Positions 1 through 6,451 of a stretch of DNA of 7,678 nucleotides are shown piece by piece. The stretch spans positions 1 through 7,678 of the forward strand of contig WLQV01000049.1 in assembly GCA_009697555.1 (NCBI GenBank), in the 5' to 3' direction. How positions within the stretch are numbered: the stretch's first letter is position 1; each line of letters starts with the position of its first letter. The translations under genes and the position numbers were made by a program. The stretch is from Actinomycetota bacterium (GTDB lineage Bacteria > Actinomycetota > Actinomycetes > Nanopelagicales > Nanopelagicaceae). The notes under the pieces were generated by a model. That model made no database searches. It was not told where the DNA came from and worked only from the letters and a program-made list of their open reading frames with translations.

Positions 1-674
1 CTGCCCCACGCTTAATTCTCGAACTTATCTGCGGACGAATGCTGCTGCCCGCTGGTGATAATTCCGAGCGTGGTTTATTAGCGCGGGTAGAGCGCTTGGA
101 GCGAACAGAAAATTTGGCGCCGATGAGTAGCGCAGCACCTGTTGCGAAGAGTGCGCCAGTTGCTGCCGTTGCGAAAGAGAAACCAGTTGTTGCAGATGTA
201 GCAGCACCAGTTGCGACAAGTGAAGTTGCAGCCCCTGTTGCAGAAGCTGCGCCAGCAAAGGCAAAGCCTCAGGCGAGTGGATCATTCGATGTTGCAGCTC
301 TTCGCCGACACTGGCCAGATGTGATTGAAGATGTGAAGAAGAAGCGCCGTTTAACTTGGTCACTGCTCAGTACTAGTGCACAAGTTCTCGGTGTAGATGA
401 GAGTGCGATAACAATCGGCATTGCCAATGCTGGTGCGCGCGATTCATTCTTGCGTTCCAATAGCGATGAGATTCTTCGCCAAGCATTCAGCGACATCATT
501 GGCTTAGATCTTAAGATTGAAGTAACTGTTGATCCCTCAATTGATTCCAATGCACTGCAAGCCAGAGGCACACGTGGCGATGAATCTCCCACCGATGCAA
601 CTCAACTCACTGGGGCTGCGCTCTTAGCAAAAGAACTTGGCGCACAAGTAATTCCTGATAGTTCGCGGAAATAA
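1..674 (+). CDS. dnaX: DNA polymerase III subunit gamma/tau, C-terminal part (5' truncated by window)
   Basis: The reading frame is open from the first full codon at position 3 to TAA at 672-674; the gene starts outside the window. DnaX forms the clamp-loader core that loads the sliding clamp and links the polymerase cores at the replication fork. The first residues (LILELICGRMLLP, then GLLARVERLER) match the helical end of the DnaX oligomerisation domain in Actinobacteria. An Ala/Pro/Val/Lys-rich linker follows (about 117-278). Then comes a folded C-terminal domain starting FDVAALRRHWPDVIEDVKKK and continuing through TWSLLS, GIANAGARDSFLRS and GLDLKIEVTVD, as in actinobacterial gamma/tau proteins. 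A 16-residue end, LLAKELGAQVIPDSSR plus K, closes the protein. The ATPase domain is not visible, and the ATG at 39 is internal. recR follows within a few bases, so the two are probably cotranscribed. Identification is by recalled family similarity. Confidence 0.9.
   Translation, partial: APRLILELICGRMLLPAGDNSERGLLARVERLERTENLAPMSSAAPVAKSAPVAAVAKEKPVVADVAAPVATSEVAAPVAEAAPAKAKPQASGSFDVAALRRHWPDVIEDVKKKRRLTWSLLSTSAQVLGVDESAITIGIANAGARDSFLRSNSDEILRQAFSDIIGLDLKIEVTVDPSIDSNALQARGTRGDESPTDATQLTGAALLAKELGAQVIPDSSRK
117..278 (+). repeat. Low-complexity Ala/Pro/Val-rich linker in DnaX
   Basis: About 54 codons encode irregular repeats of APVA and related units (APVAKS, APVAAVA, APVATSEV, APVAEA), with repeated DNA words such as gcaccagttgc. 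Linkers like this are common between the oligomerisation domain and the tau-type C-terminal domain of DnaX, where they act as flexible tethers. The repeats are degenerate and look coding-driven; there is no sign of a mobile or tandem DNA element. Confidence 0.7.
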
Positions 675-686
675 AAGATGAGCGGT

Positions 687-1286
687 ATGTATGAAGGTGC
701 AATTCAAGATCTCATCGATGCGCTAGGTCGCTTGCCCGGTATTGGTCCCAAGAGTGCCCAGCGCATTGCATTTCATATTCTGCAATCCGATGCCGATGTT
801 GCATCTGCACTGGTCGATGCAATTCGCATCGTGAAGGAGCGGGTGAAGTTCTGCGTTACTTGCGGCAATGTTTCGGAAGAAGCTGAATGTCGCATCTGTC
901 GCGATCCACGTCGTGATGGCACACAGATTTGTGTTGTTGAAGAGAGCAAAGATGTCATCGCGATCGAGCGCACTCGCGAATTTCGCGGCAAGTATCACGT
1001 GCTCGGCGGTGCGATTAGCCCGATCGATGGCATCGGTCCCGAGCAATTGCGAATTCGCGAACTTATGGTGCGATTGGCCGATTCGACAGTTACTGAAGTC
1101 ATCATCGCCACCGATCCCAATCTTGAGGGAGAGGCCACCGCCACCTATTTAGCTCGCGCCCTCAAGCCACTTGGTCTTCGCATCTCGCGCCTGGCCAGCG
1201 GCCTGCCAGTAGGTGGAGATCTGGAATATGCCGATGAAGTTACGCTTGGTCGCGCCTTTGAAGGACGCCGTTCACTCGAGGGGTAA
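687..1286 (+). CDS. recR: Recombination protein RecR
   Basis: RecR works with RecO (and RecF) to load RecA on gapped DNA during recombinational repair. From the ATG at 687 the protein is 199 residues, the usual family length. It contains an N-terminal helix-hairpin-helix ([18 protein letters not shown], about residues 12-30), a four-cysteine zinc site (C56, C59, C68, C71 in FCVTCGN and CRICRD), and a Toprim domain (VVEESKD about 83-89, [17 protein letters not shown]). The C-terminal signature [20 protein letters not shown] is also present. The start is chosen because RecR proteins begin M-Y/F-E-G. A second in-frame ATG at 678 would add MSG and lies three bases after the dnaX stop, with GGA at 667-669 as a possible ribosome site; either start is possible. 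In many bacteria ybaB/ebfC lies between dnaX and recR, but here it does not. Confidence 0.96.
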   Translation: MYEGAIQDLIDALGRLPGIGPKSAQRIAFHILQSDADVASALVDAIRIVKERVKFCVTCGNVSEEAECRICRDPRRDGTQICVVEESKDVIAIERTREFRGKYHVLGGAISPIDGIGPEQLRIRELMVRLADSTVTEVIIATDPNLEGEATATYLARALKPLGLRISRLASGLPVGGDLEYADEVTLGRAFEGRRSLEG

Positions 1287-1290
1287 TTAA

Positions 1291-1329
1291 TCTTATTATT
1301 TGAGATGCTTGGCGTCTTAAATAATGAGA
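1291..1329 (+). terminator. Long hairpin after recR, probable transcription terminator
   Basis: Arm 1291-1308 pairs with arm 1312-1329 over all 18 positions around a three-base loop (TTG, 1309-1311). Fifteen pairs are Watson-Crick. The other three (1294/1326, 1302/1318, 1306/1314) are G-U pairs when read as plus-strand RNA, but would be A-C mismatches on the minus strand. The structure therefore suits a plus-strand transcript. It sits five bases after the recR stop. The sequence after the stem (ATTGTTACG) is only moderately T-rich, so this is not a textbook intrinsic terminator. It could instead be an RNA-stability or attenuation structure ahead of lysC. Confidence 0.6.
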
Positions 1330-1357
1330 ATTGTTACGAGATTTACCGCCCACCCTT

Positions 1358-1363
1358 TACTCT
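1358..1363 (+). promoter_or_regulatory. Candidate -10 element for leaderless lysC transcription
   Basis: TACTCT fits the actinobacterial -10 pattern TANNNT and ends six bases (TGGGCT) before the lysC ATG at 1370. That would place the transcription start on or next to the A of the start codon. There is no Shine-Dalgarno sequence before this ATG, which agrees with leaderless translation. No convincing -35 box is visible; TTACGA at 1334-1339 gives an 18-base spacer but is a weak match. This is a prediction from spacing and motif only. Confidence 0.45.
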
Positions 1364-1369
1364 TGGGCT

Positions 1370-2641
1370 ATGGCTCTCATAGTCCAGAAATTCGGTGGCT
1401 CCTCCGTCGCCGATGCGGAAAGCATGAAGCGCGTGGCCGCGCGCATCGTGGCGACCAAGAAGGCGGGCAACGAGGTCGTTGTCGTGGTCAGCGCCATGGG
1501 CGATACCACCGATGAGCTCATCGATTTAGCAAAGCAGATCACTCCAATTCCTACCGGGCGCGAGCTCGATATGTTGCTCACTGCCGGCGAGCGAATTTCG
1601 ATGTCATTGCTTGCGATGGCAATTACAAATTTGGGACATGAAGCGCGTTCATTTACTGGCAGCCAAGCTGGAGTTATTACCGATTCTTCGCACGGTCGCG
1701 CTCGCATTATTGATGTGACACCAGGGCGAATTCAAGAAGCGCTCAAAGAGGGTGCAATTGCAATCGTCGCTGGCTTCCAAGGAATTAGCCAAGATACAAA
1801 GGATGTGACAACACTCGGTCGCGGTGGTTCGGATACAACTGCGGTTGCTTTGGCTGCAGCACTTGATGCTGATGTCTGCGAGATCTACACCGATGTCGAT
1901 GGAGTCTTTAGCGCAGATCCACGAGTTGTTCCTGCGGCACGTAAATTGAAATCAGTTACTTACGATGAAATGTTAGAGCTCGCTGCAAGTGGTGCAAAAG
2001 TTCTGCACTTGCGTTGCGTTGAGTATGCCCGTCGCTATGAATTACCGATTCACGTACGTTCATCTTTTTCTACCCACGAAGGAACCTGGGTGGTCAAAGA
2101 TCACCCTGAAGGAGGAGACATGGAGCAAGCAATCATTTCGGGTATCGCTCATGACAAGAGCGAAGCCAAGATCACCATCGTCGGTGTTCCCGATCGCACT
2201 GGTGTTGCTGCCCGAATCTTCCAAGCCATCGCCGATGCTGACATCAATATCGACATGATTGTGCAGAATGTTTCTGCTGCAGCTACTGGGCTAACAGATA
2301 TTTCATTTACTCTGCCTAAGGCAGAGGGCGCTAGCGCCACAACCATTTTGCAACGCATTCAAGGCGAAGTTGGTTTCTCCGCAATTCAATACGATGATCA
2401 AATCGGGAAGCTCTCGCTAATTGGCGCAGGTATGCGCTCACATCCTGGCGTTACTGCAACATTCTTTGCCGCGATGTCAGAGGCGGGCGTAAATATTGAA
2501 ATGATCTCTACATCTGAAATTCGTATCTCGATTGTCTGTCGCGCAGCTGACCTCGAAAAGGGCGTAAAAGCGGCACATACCGCCTTCGATCTCGATGCTG
2601 ATCAGATTGAAGCTGTGGTTTATGGCGGTAGTGGTCGATGA
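1370..2641 (+). CDS. lysC: Aspartate kinase (aspartokinase), alpha subunit
   Basis: LysC phosphorylates L-aspartate with ATP, the first committed step to lysine, threonine, methionine and, in bacteria that use it in the wall, diaminopimelate. The start at 1370 gives [15 protein letters not shown], the conserved family N-terminus, and 423 residues, close to the 421 of corynebacterial and mycobacterial enzymes. Visible motifs are KFGGSS (K7-S12), TAGERIS (71-77, with E74), [13 protein letters not shown] (148-160) and [13 protein letters not shown] (173-185). Two ACT regulatory domains follow, at about 264-340 and 345-415, with VQNVS (298-302), TDISFT (309-314) and [10 protein letters not shown] (380-389). 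These ACT domains normally bind lysine and threonine for feedback control. A GTG-free, SD-free upstream region suggests a leaderless mRNA. The stop overlaps the asd start (ATGA, 2638-2641). An in-frame TTG at 1331 was rejected as start. The first ~130 coding bases are markedly GC-rich. Confidence 0.97.
   Translation: MALIVQKFGGSSVADAESMKRVAARIVATKKAGNEVVVVVSAMGDTTDELIDLAKQITPIPTGRELDMLLTAGERISMSLLAMAITNLGHEARSFTGSQAGVITDSSHGRARIIDVTPGRIQEALKEGAIAIVAGFQGISQDTKDVTTLGRGGSDTTAVALAAALDADVCEIYTDVDGVFSADPRVVPAARKLKSVTYDEMLELAASGAKVLHLRCVEYARRYELPIHVRSSFSTHEGTWVVKDHPEGGDMEQAIISGIAHDKSEAKITIVGVPDRTGVAARIFQAIADADINIDMIVQNVSAAATGLTDISFTLPKAEGASATTILQRIQGEVGFSAIQYDDQIGKLSLIGAGMRSHPGVTATFFAAMSEAGVNIEMISTSEIRISIVCRAADLEKGVKAAHTAFDLDADQIEAVVYGGSGR
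2109..2116 (+). promoter_or_regulatory. Strong internal Shine-Dalgarno site inside lysC
   Basis: AAGGAGGA lies just upstream of an in-frame ATG at 2120; the core AGGAGG (2110-2115) is four bases from that ATG. It is the best match to the anti-Shine-Dalgarno sequence in the window and sits within coding sequence. The ATG begins MEQAIISG, the place where the beta subunit of Corynebacterium and Mycobacterium aspartokinase starts. Confidence 0.65.
2120..2641 (+). CDS. Aspartate kinase beta subunit (in-frame internal start within lysC)
   Basis: Translation from the internal ATG at 2120 (residue 251 of LysC) would give a 173-residue protein that contains only the two ACT domains, identical to the C-terminal part of the full protein. 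In Corynebacterium glutamicum, mycobacteria and Bacillus subtilis aspartokinase II, lysC encodes such overlapping alpha and beta subunits, which assemble as alpha2beta2; the corynebacterial beta subunit is about 172 residues. The matching position, length and strong ribosome site support the same arrangement here. The protein has no kinase motifs, so its role would be regulatory: inhibitor binding and stabilising the complex. Expression of the separate product is inferred, not shown. Confidence 0.6.
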   Translation: MEQAIISGIAHDKSEAKITIVGVPDRTGVAARIFQAIADADINIDMIVQNVSAAATGLTDISFTLPKAEGASATTILQRIQGEVGFSAIQYDDQIGKLSLIGAGMRSHPGVTATFFAAMSEAGVNIEMISTSEIRISIVCRAADLEKGVKAAHTAFDLDADQIEAVVYGGSGR

Positions 2642-3693
2642 GCAAAAAACCTTCACTTGCAGTTGTTGGCGCCACTGGCGCAGTAGGCACAGTTATGTTG
2701 CAACTACTGAGCGAGCGTGAAGATGTGTGGGGCGAGATTCGCCTTATTGCATCAGCGCGAAGTGCTGGTAAGAAATTGCATTGTCGCGGCGAAGAACTCA
2801 CCGTTGTTGCACTTTCACCTGAAGCATTCGATGGCATTGATGTTGCAATGTTCGATGTACCTGATGAAGTCTCTGCCGAATGGGCGCCCGTCGCTGCTGC
2901 TCGTGGCGCAGTTGTTGTCGATAACTCTGGTGCATTCCGGATGGATGCCGATGTTCCGCTGATCGTTCCTGAGGTAAATCCTCATGCACTCAAGAATCGC
3001 CCTCGTGGAATTATCTCTAACCCTAATTGCACAACACTTTCTATGATCGTGGCACTTGGTGCCTTGCATCGTGAATACCAACTAAAGGAATTAGTTGTGG
3101 CTTCCTACCAAGCTGCATCAGGTGCCGGACAAGCAGGTATCGATTCCTTGCGTGCGCAGATCGGTGCAGTGGCAAACTCCAGCGTGGGCGATGTCGCTGG
3201 TGATGTTCGCGCAAAGATCAAAGATTTAGGGCCATTTCCAGCACCACTTGCAATGAATGTTATTCCTTGGGCTGGCTCGCTTAAGGCCGATGGTTACTCA
3301 TCTGAAGAGCTCAAAGTACGCAATGAATCACGGAAGATTTTGGAGTTACCGAATCTTAAAGTTGCTGCCACATGTGTTCGTGTTCCAGTCATCACAACAC
3401 ACTCACTTGCAGTACATGCAATCTTTGCTAAAGAACCATCACGCAAAGCAGCACAGGATATTCTGCAAAGCGCTGCAGGAGTTGAATTAGTAGATGATCC
3501 AGAGAACCATAAATTCCCAACTCCAGCAGATGTAGTCGGAACAGATCCAACATGGGTAGGTCGGGTGCGTAAGAGCATCGATGATCCAATGGCACTAGAT
3601 CTCTTTGTCTGTGGCGATAATTTACGTAAAGGTGCAGCGCTGAATACTGCGCAAATCGCAGAGTTACTCGCTAAAGAATTTACAAAAGCCTAA
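2638..3693 (+). CDS. asd: Aspartate-semialdehyde dehydrogenase
   Basis: Asd reduces L-aspartyl-4-phosphate, the product of LysC, to L-aspartate 4-semialdehyde using NADPH, in the cytoplasm. The 351-residue protein has the N-terminal NADP-binding glycine motif VVGATGAVG (residues 9-17), the catalytic cysteine in SNPNCTT (C131), the [10 protein letters not shown] segment (158-167), and the substrate-binding/catalytic pair R248 and H255 in [18 protein letters not shown] (227-233) is also typical. Length is normal for the family (about 340-370). The start ATG overlaps the lysC stop as ATGA, with only a weak GGCGG-type ribosome site, so translation is probably coupled to lysC. The lysC-asd order is the standard actinobacterial one. 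The stop codon lies within a small inverted repeat (3686-3705). Confidence 0.97.
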   Translation: MSKKPSLAVVGATGAVGTVMLQLLSEREDVWGEIRLIASARSAGKKLHCRGEELTVVALSPEAFDGIDVAMFDVPDEVSAEWAPVAAARGAVVVDNSGAFRMDADVPLIVPEVNPHALKNRPRGIISNPNCTTLSMIVALGALHREYQLKELVVASYQAASGAGQAGIDSLRAQIGAVANSSVGDVAGDVRAKIKDLGPFPAPLAMNVIPWAGSLKADGYSSEELKVRNESRKILELPNLKVAATCVRVPVITTHSLAVHAIFAKEPSRKAAQDILQSAAGVELVDDPENHKFPTPADVVGTDPTWVGRVRKSIDDPMALDLFVCGDNLRKGAALNTAQIAELLAKEFTKA

Positions 3694-3705
3694 GCAGGTA
3701 GGCTT
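3686..3705 (+). repeat. Inverted repeat spanning the asd stop codon
   Basis: AAGCCTA (3686-3692) and TAGGCTT (3699-3705) are perfect inverted copies separated by AGCAGG. In RNA this is a 7-bp stem with a six-base loop. There is no T-run after it. The right arm contains TAGGCT (3699-3704), the proposed -10 box of fcl, so the element could be a weak terminator for lysC-asd, an operator for fcl, or chance. Confidence 0.4.
3699..3704 (+). promoter_or_regulatory. Candidate -10 element for fcl-gmd
   Basis: TAGGCT fits TANNNT and ends six bases (TACGAC) before the fcl ATG at 3711, the same spacing as at lysC and the phosphoesterase gene. A -35-like TTTACA lies at 3679-3684, but its 14-base spacer is short. 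An alternative reading is that AGG at 3700-3702 is a weak ribosome site on a transcript running through from asd. Confidence 0.35.
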
Positions 3706-3710
3706 ACGAC

Positions 3711-4637
3711 ATGACAATCGTTGTCGCTGGCTCATCTGGCTTAGTTGGTTCGGCGATCGTTCGATATTACGAAGGCATTGGTCAGAAAGTAATTGGTGTA
3801 AATCGCGCTGTCGTAGATCTTCTTGATTCCAAAGCGACTACCGATTTTCTTACAGCTACTAAACCAGATTTAGTTATTGACGCTGCCGCAAAAGTAGGTG
3901 GGATTGGTGCCAACAACTCATTCCCAGTGGAATTTCTCAATGACAATTTGCGGATTCAAAGCAATTTAATGGAGGCAGCGCATAAAGCAGATGTTGCGCG
4001 CTTTGTATTTCTTGGCTCAAGTTGCATTTATCCTCGTGAATGCCCGCAGCCGATTAAAGAAGAGTACTTACTAACCGGGCCACTTGAGCAGACTAACTCT
4101 GCTTATGCAATCGCAAAGATCGCCGGAATCGAATTGATTAAGTCTTACCGCAAAGAATTTGGTCGCCGCTGGATTTCCTTGATGCCAACAAATCTCTACG
4201 GCCCTCACGATAATTTTGATTTAGCTAACTCGCATGTGCTCCCAGCGCTCATTCGTCGGTTTAGCGAAGCAAGTGCCACAAGTACTGTCACTTTATGGGG
4301 TTCAGGAAAACCAAAGCGAGAGTTTCTCCATGTCGATGACATGGCAAGTGCCGTCGCACTCTGTGCCGAAAATTATGATGATGAGCGCCACTTAAACATT
4401 GGCTCTGGTGTTGATTCCACTATTGCTGAACTTGCTCAATTAGTGGCAGGGGCAGCTGGCTTTACTGGCGAAATTGCATGGGATACAAGCAAGCCAGATG
4501 GAACGCCACGCAAAGTTATGGATGTCAGCCGAGTGAAATCGCTGGGATGGAGCCCTAAGATTTCTCTCAGTGACGGCATCGCGCAAACAATTGCCTGGTA
4601 TCGCAAAGCTAACGCCGAAGGAGTAGTTCGCAAATGA
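3711..4637 (+). CDS. fcl: GDP-L-fucose synthase
   Basis: This NADPH-dependent epimerase/reductase converts GDP-4-keto-6-deoxy-D-mannose, the Gmd product, to GDP-L-fucose. The 308-residue protein is a short-chain dehydrogenase of the extended type. Its Rossmann motif is GSSGLVGSA (residues 7-15), followed by [13 protein letters not shown] (58-70) and LGSSCIYP (101-108, giving S103, S104 and C105). The catalytic Y132 and K136 lie in AYAIAK, followed by [11 protein letters not shown] (159-169), NSHV with H175, [17 protein letters not shown] (196-212) and KPDGTPRK (261-268). These agree closely with E. coli Fcl (321 residues). The first glycine motif has Ser-Ser where E. coli has His-Arg. It is 17 bases after asd and overlaps gmd by ATGA. 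No fucosyltransferase or exporter is in the window, so the glycan that receives the fucose is unknown. Confidence 0.95.
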   Translation: MTIVVAGSSGLVGSAIVRYYEGIGQKVIGVNRAVVDLLDSKATTDFLTATKPDLVIDAAAKVGGIGANNSFPVEFLNDNLRIQSNLMEAAHKADVARFVFLGSSCIYPRECPQPIKEEYLLTGPLEQTNSAYAIAKIAGIELIKSYRKEFGRRWISLMPTNLYGPHDNFDLANSHVLPALIRRFSEASATSTVTLWGSGKPKREFLHVDDMASAVALCAENYDDERHLNIGSGVDSTIAELAQLVAGAAGFTGEIAWDTSKPDGTPRKVMDVSRVKSLGWSPKISLSDGIAQTIAWYRKANAEGVVRK

Positions 4638-5611
4638 GTAAAAAAGTTGCGTTAATTACTGGCGTTACTGGCCAAGATGGCTCCTACTTAGCTGAGTTTC
4701 TTCTGGCGAAAGGTTATGAAGTTCATGGCCTGATTCGCCGTTCAAGTACTTTCAATACTTCTCGGATTGATCACATCTACCAAGATCCACACGATCCAAA
4801 TCCAAAGCTATTTTTGCATTATGGCGATCTCATTGATGGTGTTGGACTTACCAATCTGATTCGTGAAATCGAACCGAGCGAGGTTTACAACTTAGGTGCG
4901 CAATCGCACGTTCAGGTTTCATTCACGATGCCGCAGTACACCGCGCAAGTAGATGCAGTTGGTGCAGTAGGAATCTTGGAAGCGATCCGTTCTGCCGGTG
5001 TTAATACTCGCTTTTATCAAGCAAGCACCAGCGAACTCTACGGATCAACACCGCCACCGCAGAGTGAAGCCAGTCCATTTCGGCCACGCAGCCCATATGC
5101 GGCAGCAAAGTTAATGGCTTATTGGTCAACTGTGAATTATCGCGAGGCTTATGGCATGCACGCGACAAATGGCATTCTCTTTAACCATGAAAGCCCACGT
5201 CGCGGTGAAACTTTCGTTACTCGCAAAATCACTCGGGCAGTTGCAGCTATTTCAAAGGGATCCAAGCAGAAGCTTTACTTAGGAAATCTCGATGCAGTGC
5301 GCGACTGGGGTTTTGCCAAGGAATATGTTGAATCGATGTGGCTGATGCTTCAGAAAGATCAGCCCTCCGATTATGTAGTGGCCACTGGAGTTGGTGCCAC
5401 TGTTAAAGATTTTGCTGAAGCCTCATTTGCGCATGCGGGACTGAAGTGGTCCGATCATGTGCAAATTGATGAGAAGTACAAGCGCCCTACTGAAGTTGAT
5501 GCACTAATTGGCGATCCAAGTAAGGCAAAGAAAGAACTCAATTGGAGCGCTACAACAAAGTGGAAAGAACTTGCGCAATTAATGGTTGATGCGGATATCG
5601 CTGCCCTTTAA
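4634..5611 (+). CDS. gmd: GDP-mannose 4,6-dehydratase
   Basis: Gmd dehydrates GDP-D-mannose to GDP-4-keto-6-deoxy-D-mannose, the substrate of the preceding enzyme. The 325-residue protein has [13 protein letters not shown] (9-21) for NADP(H) binding, [13 protein letters not shown] (85-97), STSELYG (131-137, giving T132 and E134) and PRSPYAAAK (151-159), where Y155 and K159 form the catalytic pair. [18 protein letters not shown] (183-200), [16 protein letters not shown] and [13 protein letters not shown] follow. It is shorter than E. coli Gmd (373) but within the range of compact bacterial forms. AAGGAG at 4618-4623 lies ten bases before the ATG, and the ATGA overlap with fcl suggests coupled translation. 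The product could also feed GDP-D-rhamnose or perosamine routes, but the adjacent fcl points to GDP-L-fucose. The TAA stop (5609-5611) shares bases with the stop of the opposing phosphoesterase gene. Confidence 0.96.
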   Translation: MSKKVALITGVTGQDGSYLAEFLLAKGYEVHGLIRRSSTFNTSRIDHIYQDPHDPNPKLFLHYGDLIDGVGLTNLIREIEPSEVYNLGAQSHVQVSFTMPQYTAQVDAVGAVGILEAIRSAGVNTRFYQASTSELYGSTPPPQSEASPFRPRSPYAAAKLMAYWSTVNYREAYGMHATNGILFNHESPRRGETFVTRKITRAVAAISKGSKQKLYLGNLDAVRDWGFAKEYVESMWLMLQKDQPSDYVVATGVGATVKDFAEASFAHAGLKWSDHVQIDEKYKRPTEVDALIGDPSKAKKELNWSATTKWKELAQLMVDADIAAL

Positions 5612-6423
5612 ATTGAAGTTAAAGTAACAAGGGAAACTTCAGGCGGACTCGCAACTCTAATTCGAGCAAATGGGCTTGTTCCCATGCCAGCTGAAACATG
5701 AAGCCAAGGCTCACTAGCTACTCTCGTTAAACCACGTGCGCGCCAGGTAGGTAAATCACAATTAGTAGTGAGTGCGCGAGATCCACCTGGAAGTGGCAAA
5801 CGAACTTGGCCACCATGAGTATGTCCAGCAAAAATCACTGCCAATTTATCGGCTGCCATTGCATCGATGACTCGAAGATATGGTGCGTGAGTTACGCCAA
5901 TTGCTAAGTCGATATCCGAACGAGGCGCACCAGCCACGAGAGGGTAATCATCGCGATCTAAATGTGCATCATCGGTACCCCGTGCTTCGATGATCGTGTC
6001 ATTAATTTTTAAAGTGATGCGCGAGCGATTGAGATTTCGCCATCCGCGTTTAGCTAAACCTTTATCTAATTCACCCCATGGCAACTCTGGGCCATGTTTG
6101 CGATTGCCATTATCTGGAAGTAAATATTTCAACGGGTTCTTTAGCTTTGGTGCGTAGTAATCATTTGAACCAAAGACATAGAGGCCTGGAATATCAAGGA
6201 GTCGATCGAGTGCGGACAGCAATACTGGGACTGCGCCGCGATGGGCGAGAAAATCACCAGTGCTGATTACTAAATCCGGTTGAAGATCGACCCAACTGCG
6301 AATATCTGCAATTTCGACCTTGCGGGATGGAGTCAGATGGAGATCAGAGAAGTGCAGGATTCGGATTGGGCGTGCACCTGCGGCCAGCACTGGAATCTGC
6401 GCGGTACGTAGGTGGAATGCCAT
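5608..6423 (-). CDS. Calcineurin-like metallophosphoesterase
   Basis: The 271-residue protein has the metal-binding motifs of this superfamily in order: SDLHLTP (D27 and H29), STGDFL (D57), GSNDYYAP (85-92, replacing the usual GNHD, with N87), GVTHAP (H179) and [15 protein letters not shown] (H201 and H203). The Gly-Ser-Asn-Asp-Tyr variant is, as I recall, usual in the actinobacterial YaeI-like group that includes Rv3683 of M. tuberculosis. The substrate of that group is not established. Unlike some relatives there is no clear N-terminal membrane segment, so the protein is probably cytoplasmic or only peripherally attached. The start at 6423 gives a family-like N-terminus and has TAGAAT six bases upstream with no ribosome site, suggesting a leaderless mRNA. 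It is convergent with gmd, overlapping at the stops, and divergent from the YqeY gene. Confidence 0.88.
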   Translation of the reverse strand: MAFHLRTAQIPVLAAGARPIRILHFSDLHLTPSRKVEIADIRSWVDLQPDLVISTGDFLAHRGAVPVLLSALDRLLDIPGLYVFGSNDYYAPKLKNPLKYLLPDNGNRKHGPELPWGELDKGLAKRGWRNLNRSRITLKINDTIIEARGTDDAHLDRDDYPLVAGAPRSDIDLAIGVTHAPYLRVIDAMAADKLAVIFAGHTHGGQVRLPLPGGSRALTTNCDLPTWRARGLTRVASEPWLHVSAGMGTSPFARIRVASPPEVSLVTLTSI

Positions 6424-6429
6424 GGGCCG

Positions 6430-6435
6430 ATTCTA
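6430..6435 (-). promoter_or_regulatory. Candidate -10 element for the metallophosphoesterase gene
   Basis: On the minus strand TAGAAT (5 of 6 to TATAAT) is followed by CGGCCC and then the ATG at 6423. The six-base spacing predicts transcription starting at the start codon. No ribosome site precedes this ATG. The box lies inside the 28-base gap shared with the divergent yqeY-like gene, and the upstream -35 region is unremarkable. Confidence 0.5.
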
Positions 6436-6451
6436 GTGAGAGGATTACGCC

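Noticed and set aside
25..363. 112-residue open frame on the minus strand of the dnaX tail
   Set aside because: It is a Leu/Gln/His-rich shadow of the Ala/Pro/Val linker repeats, with no recognisable family and no upstream signals.
1331..1369. Upstream in-frame TTG start for lysC, adding 13 residues
   Set aside because: The extra residues do not match aspartokinases, the family N-terminus begins exactly at the ATG at 1370, and the TTG overlaps the hairpin/promoter region.
1287..1369. Lysine riboswitch (L-box) before lysC
   Set aside because: The gap is 83 bases, far shorter than the roughly 170-base L-box aptamer, and shows one simple hairpin rather than a multi-helix junction.
1804..1815. 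TGTGACAACACT as a Crp binding site
   Set aside because: It lies deep in the conserved TKDVTTLG codons of lysC and its right half does not match TCACA at the required spacing.
5614..5641. TGAAGTT / AACTTCA inverted repeat at the end of the phosphoesterase gene as a terminator
   Set aside because: The 7-bp AT-rich stem has a 14-base loop and no T-run, so it would be weak; it is likely to be chance in coding sequence.
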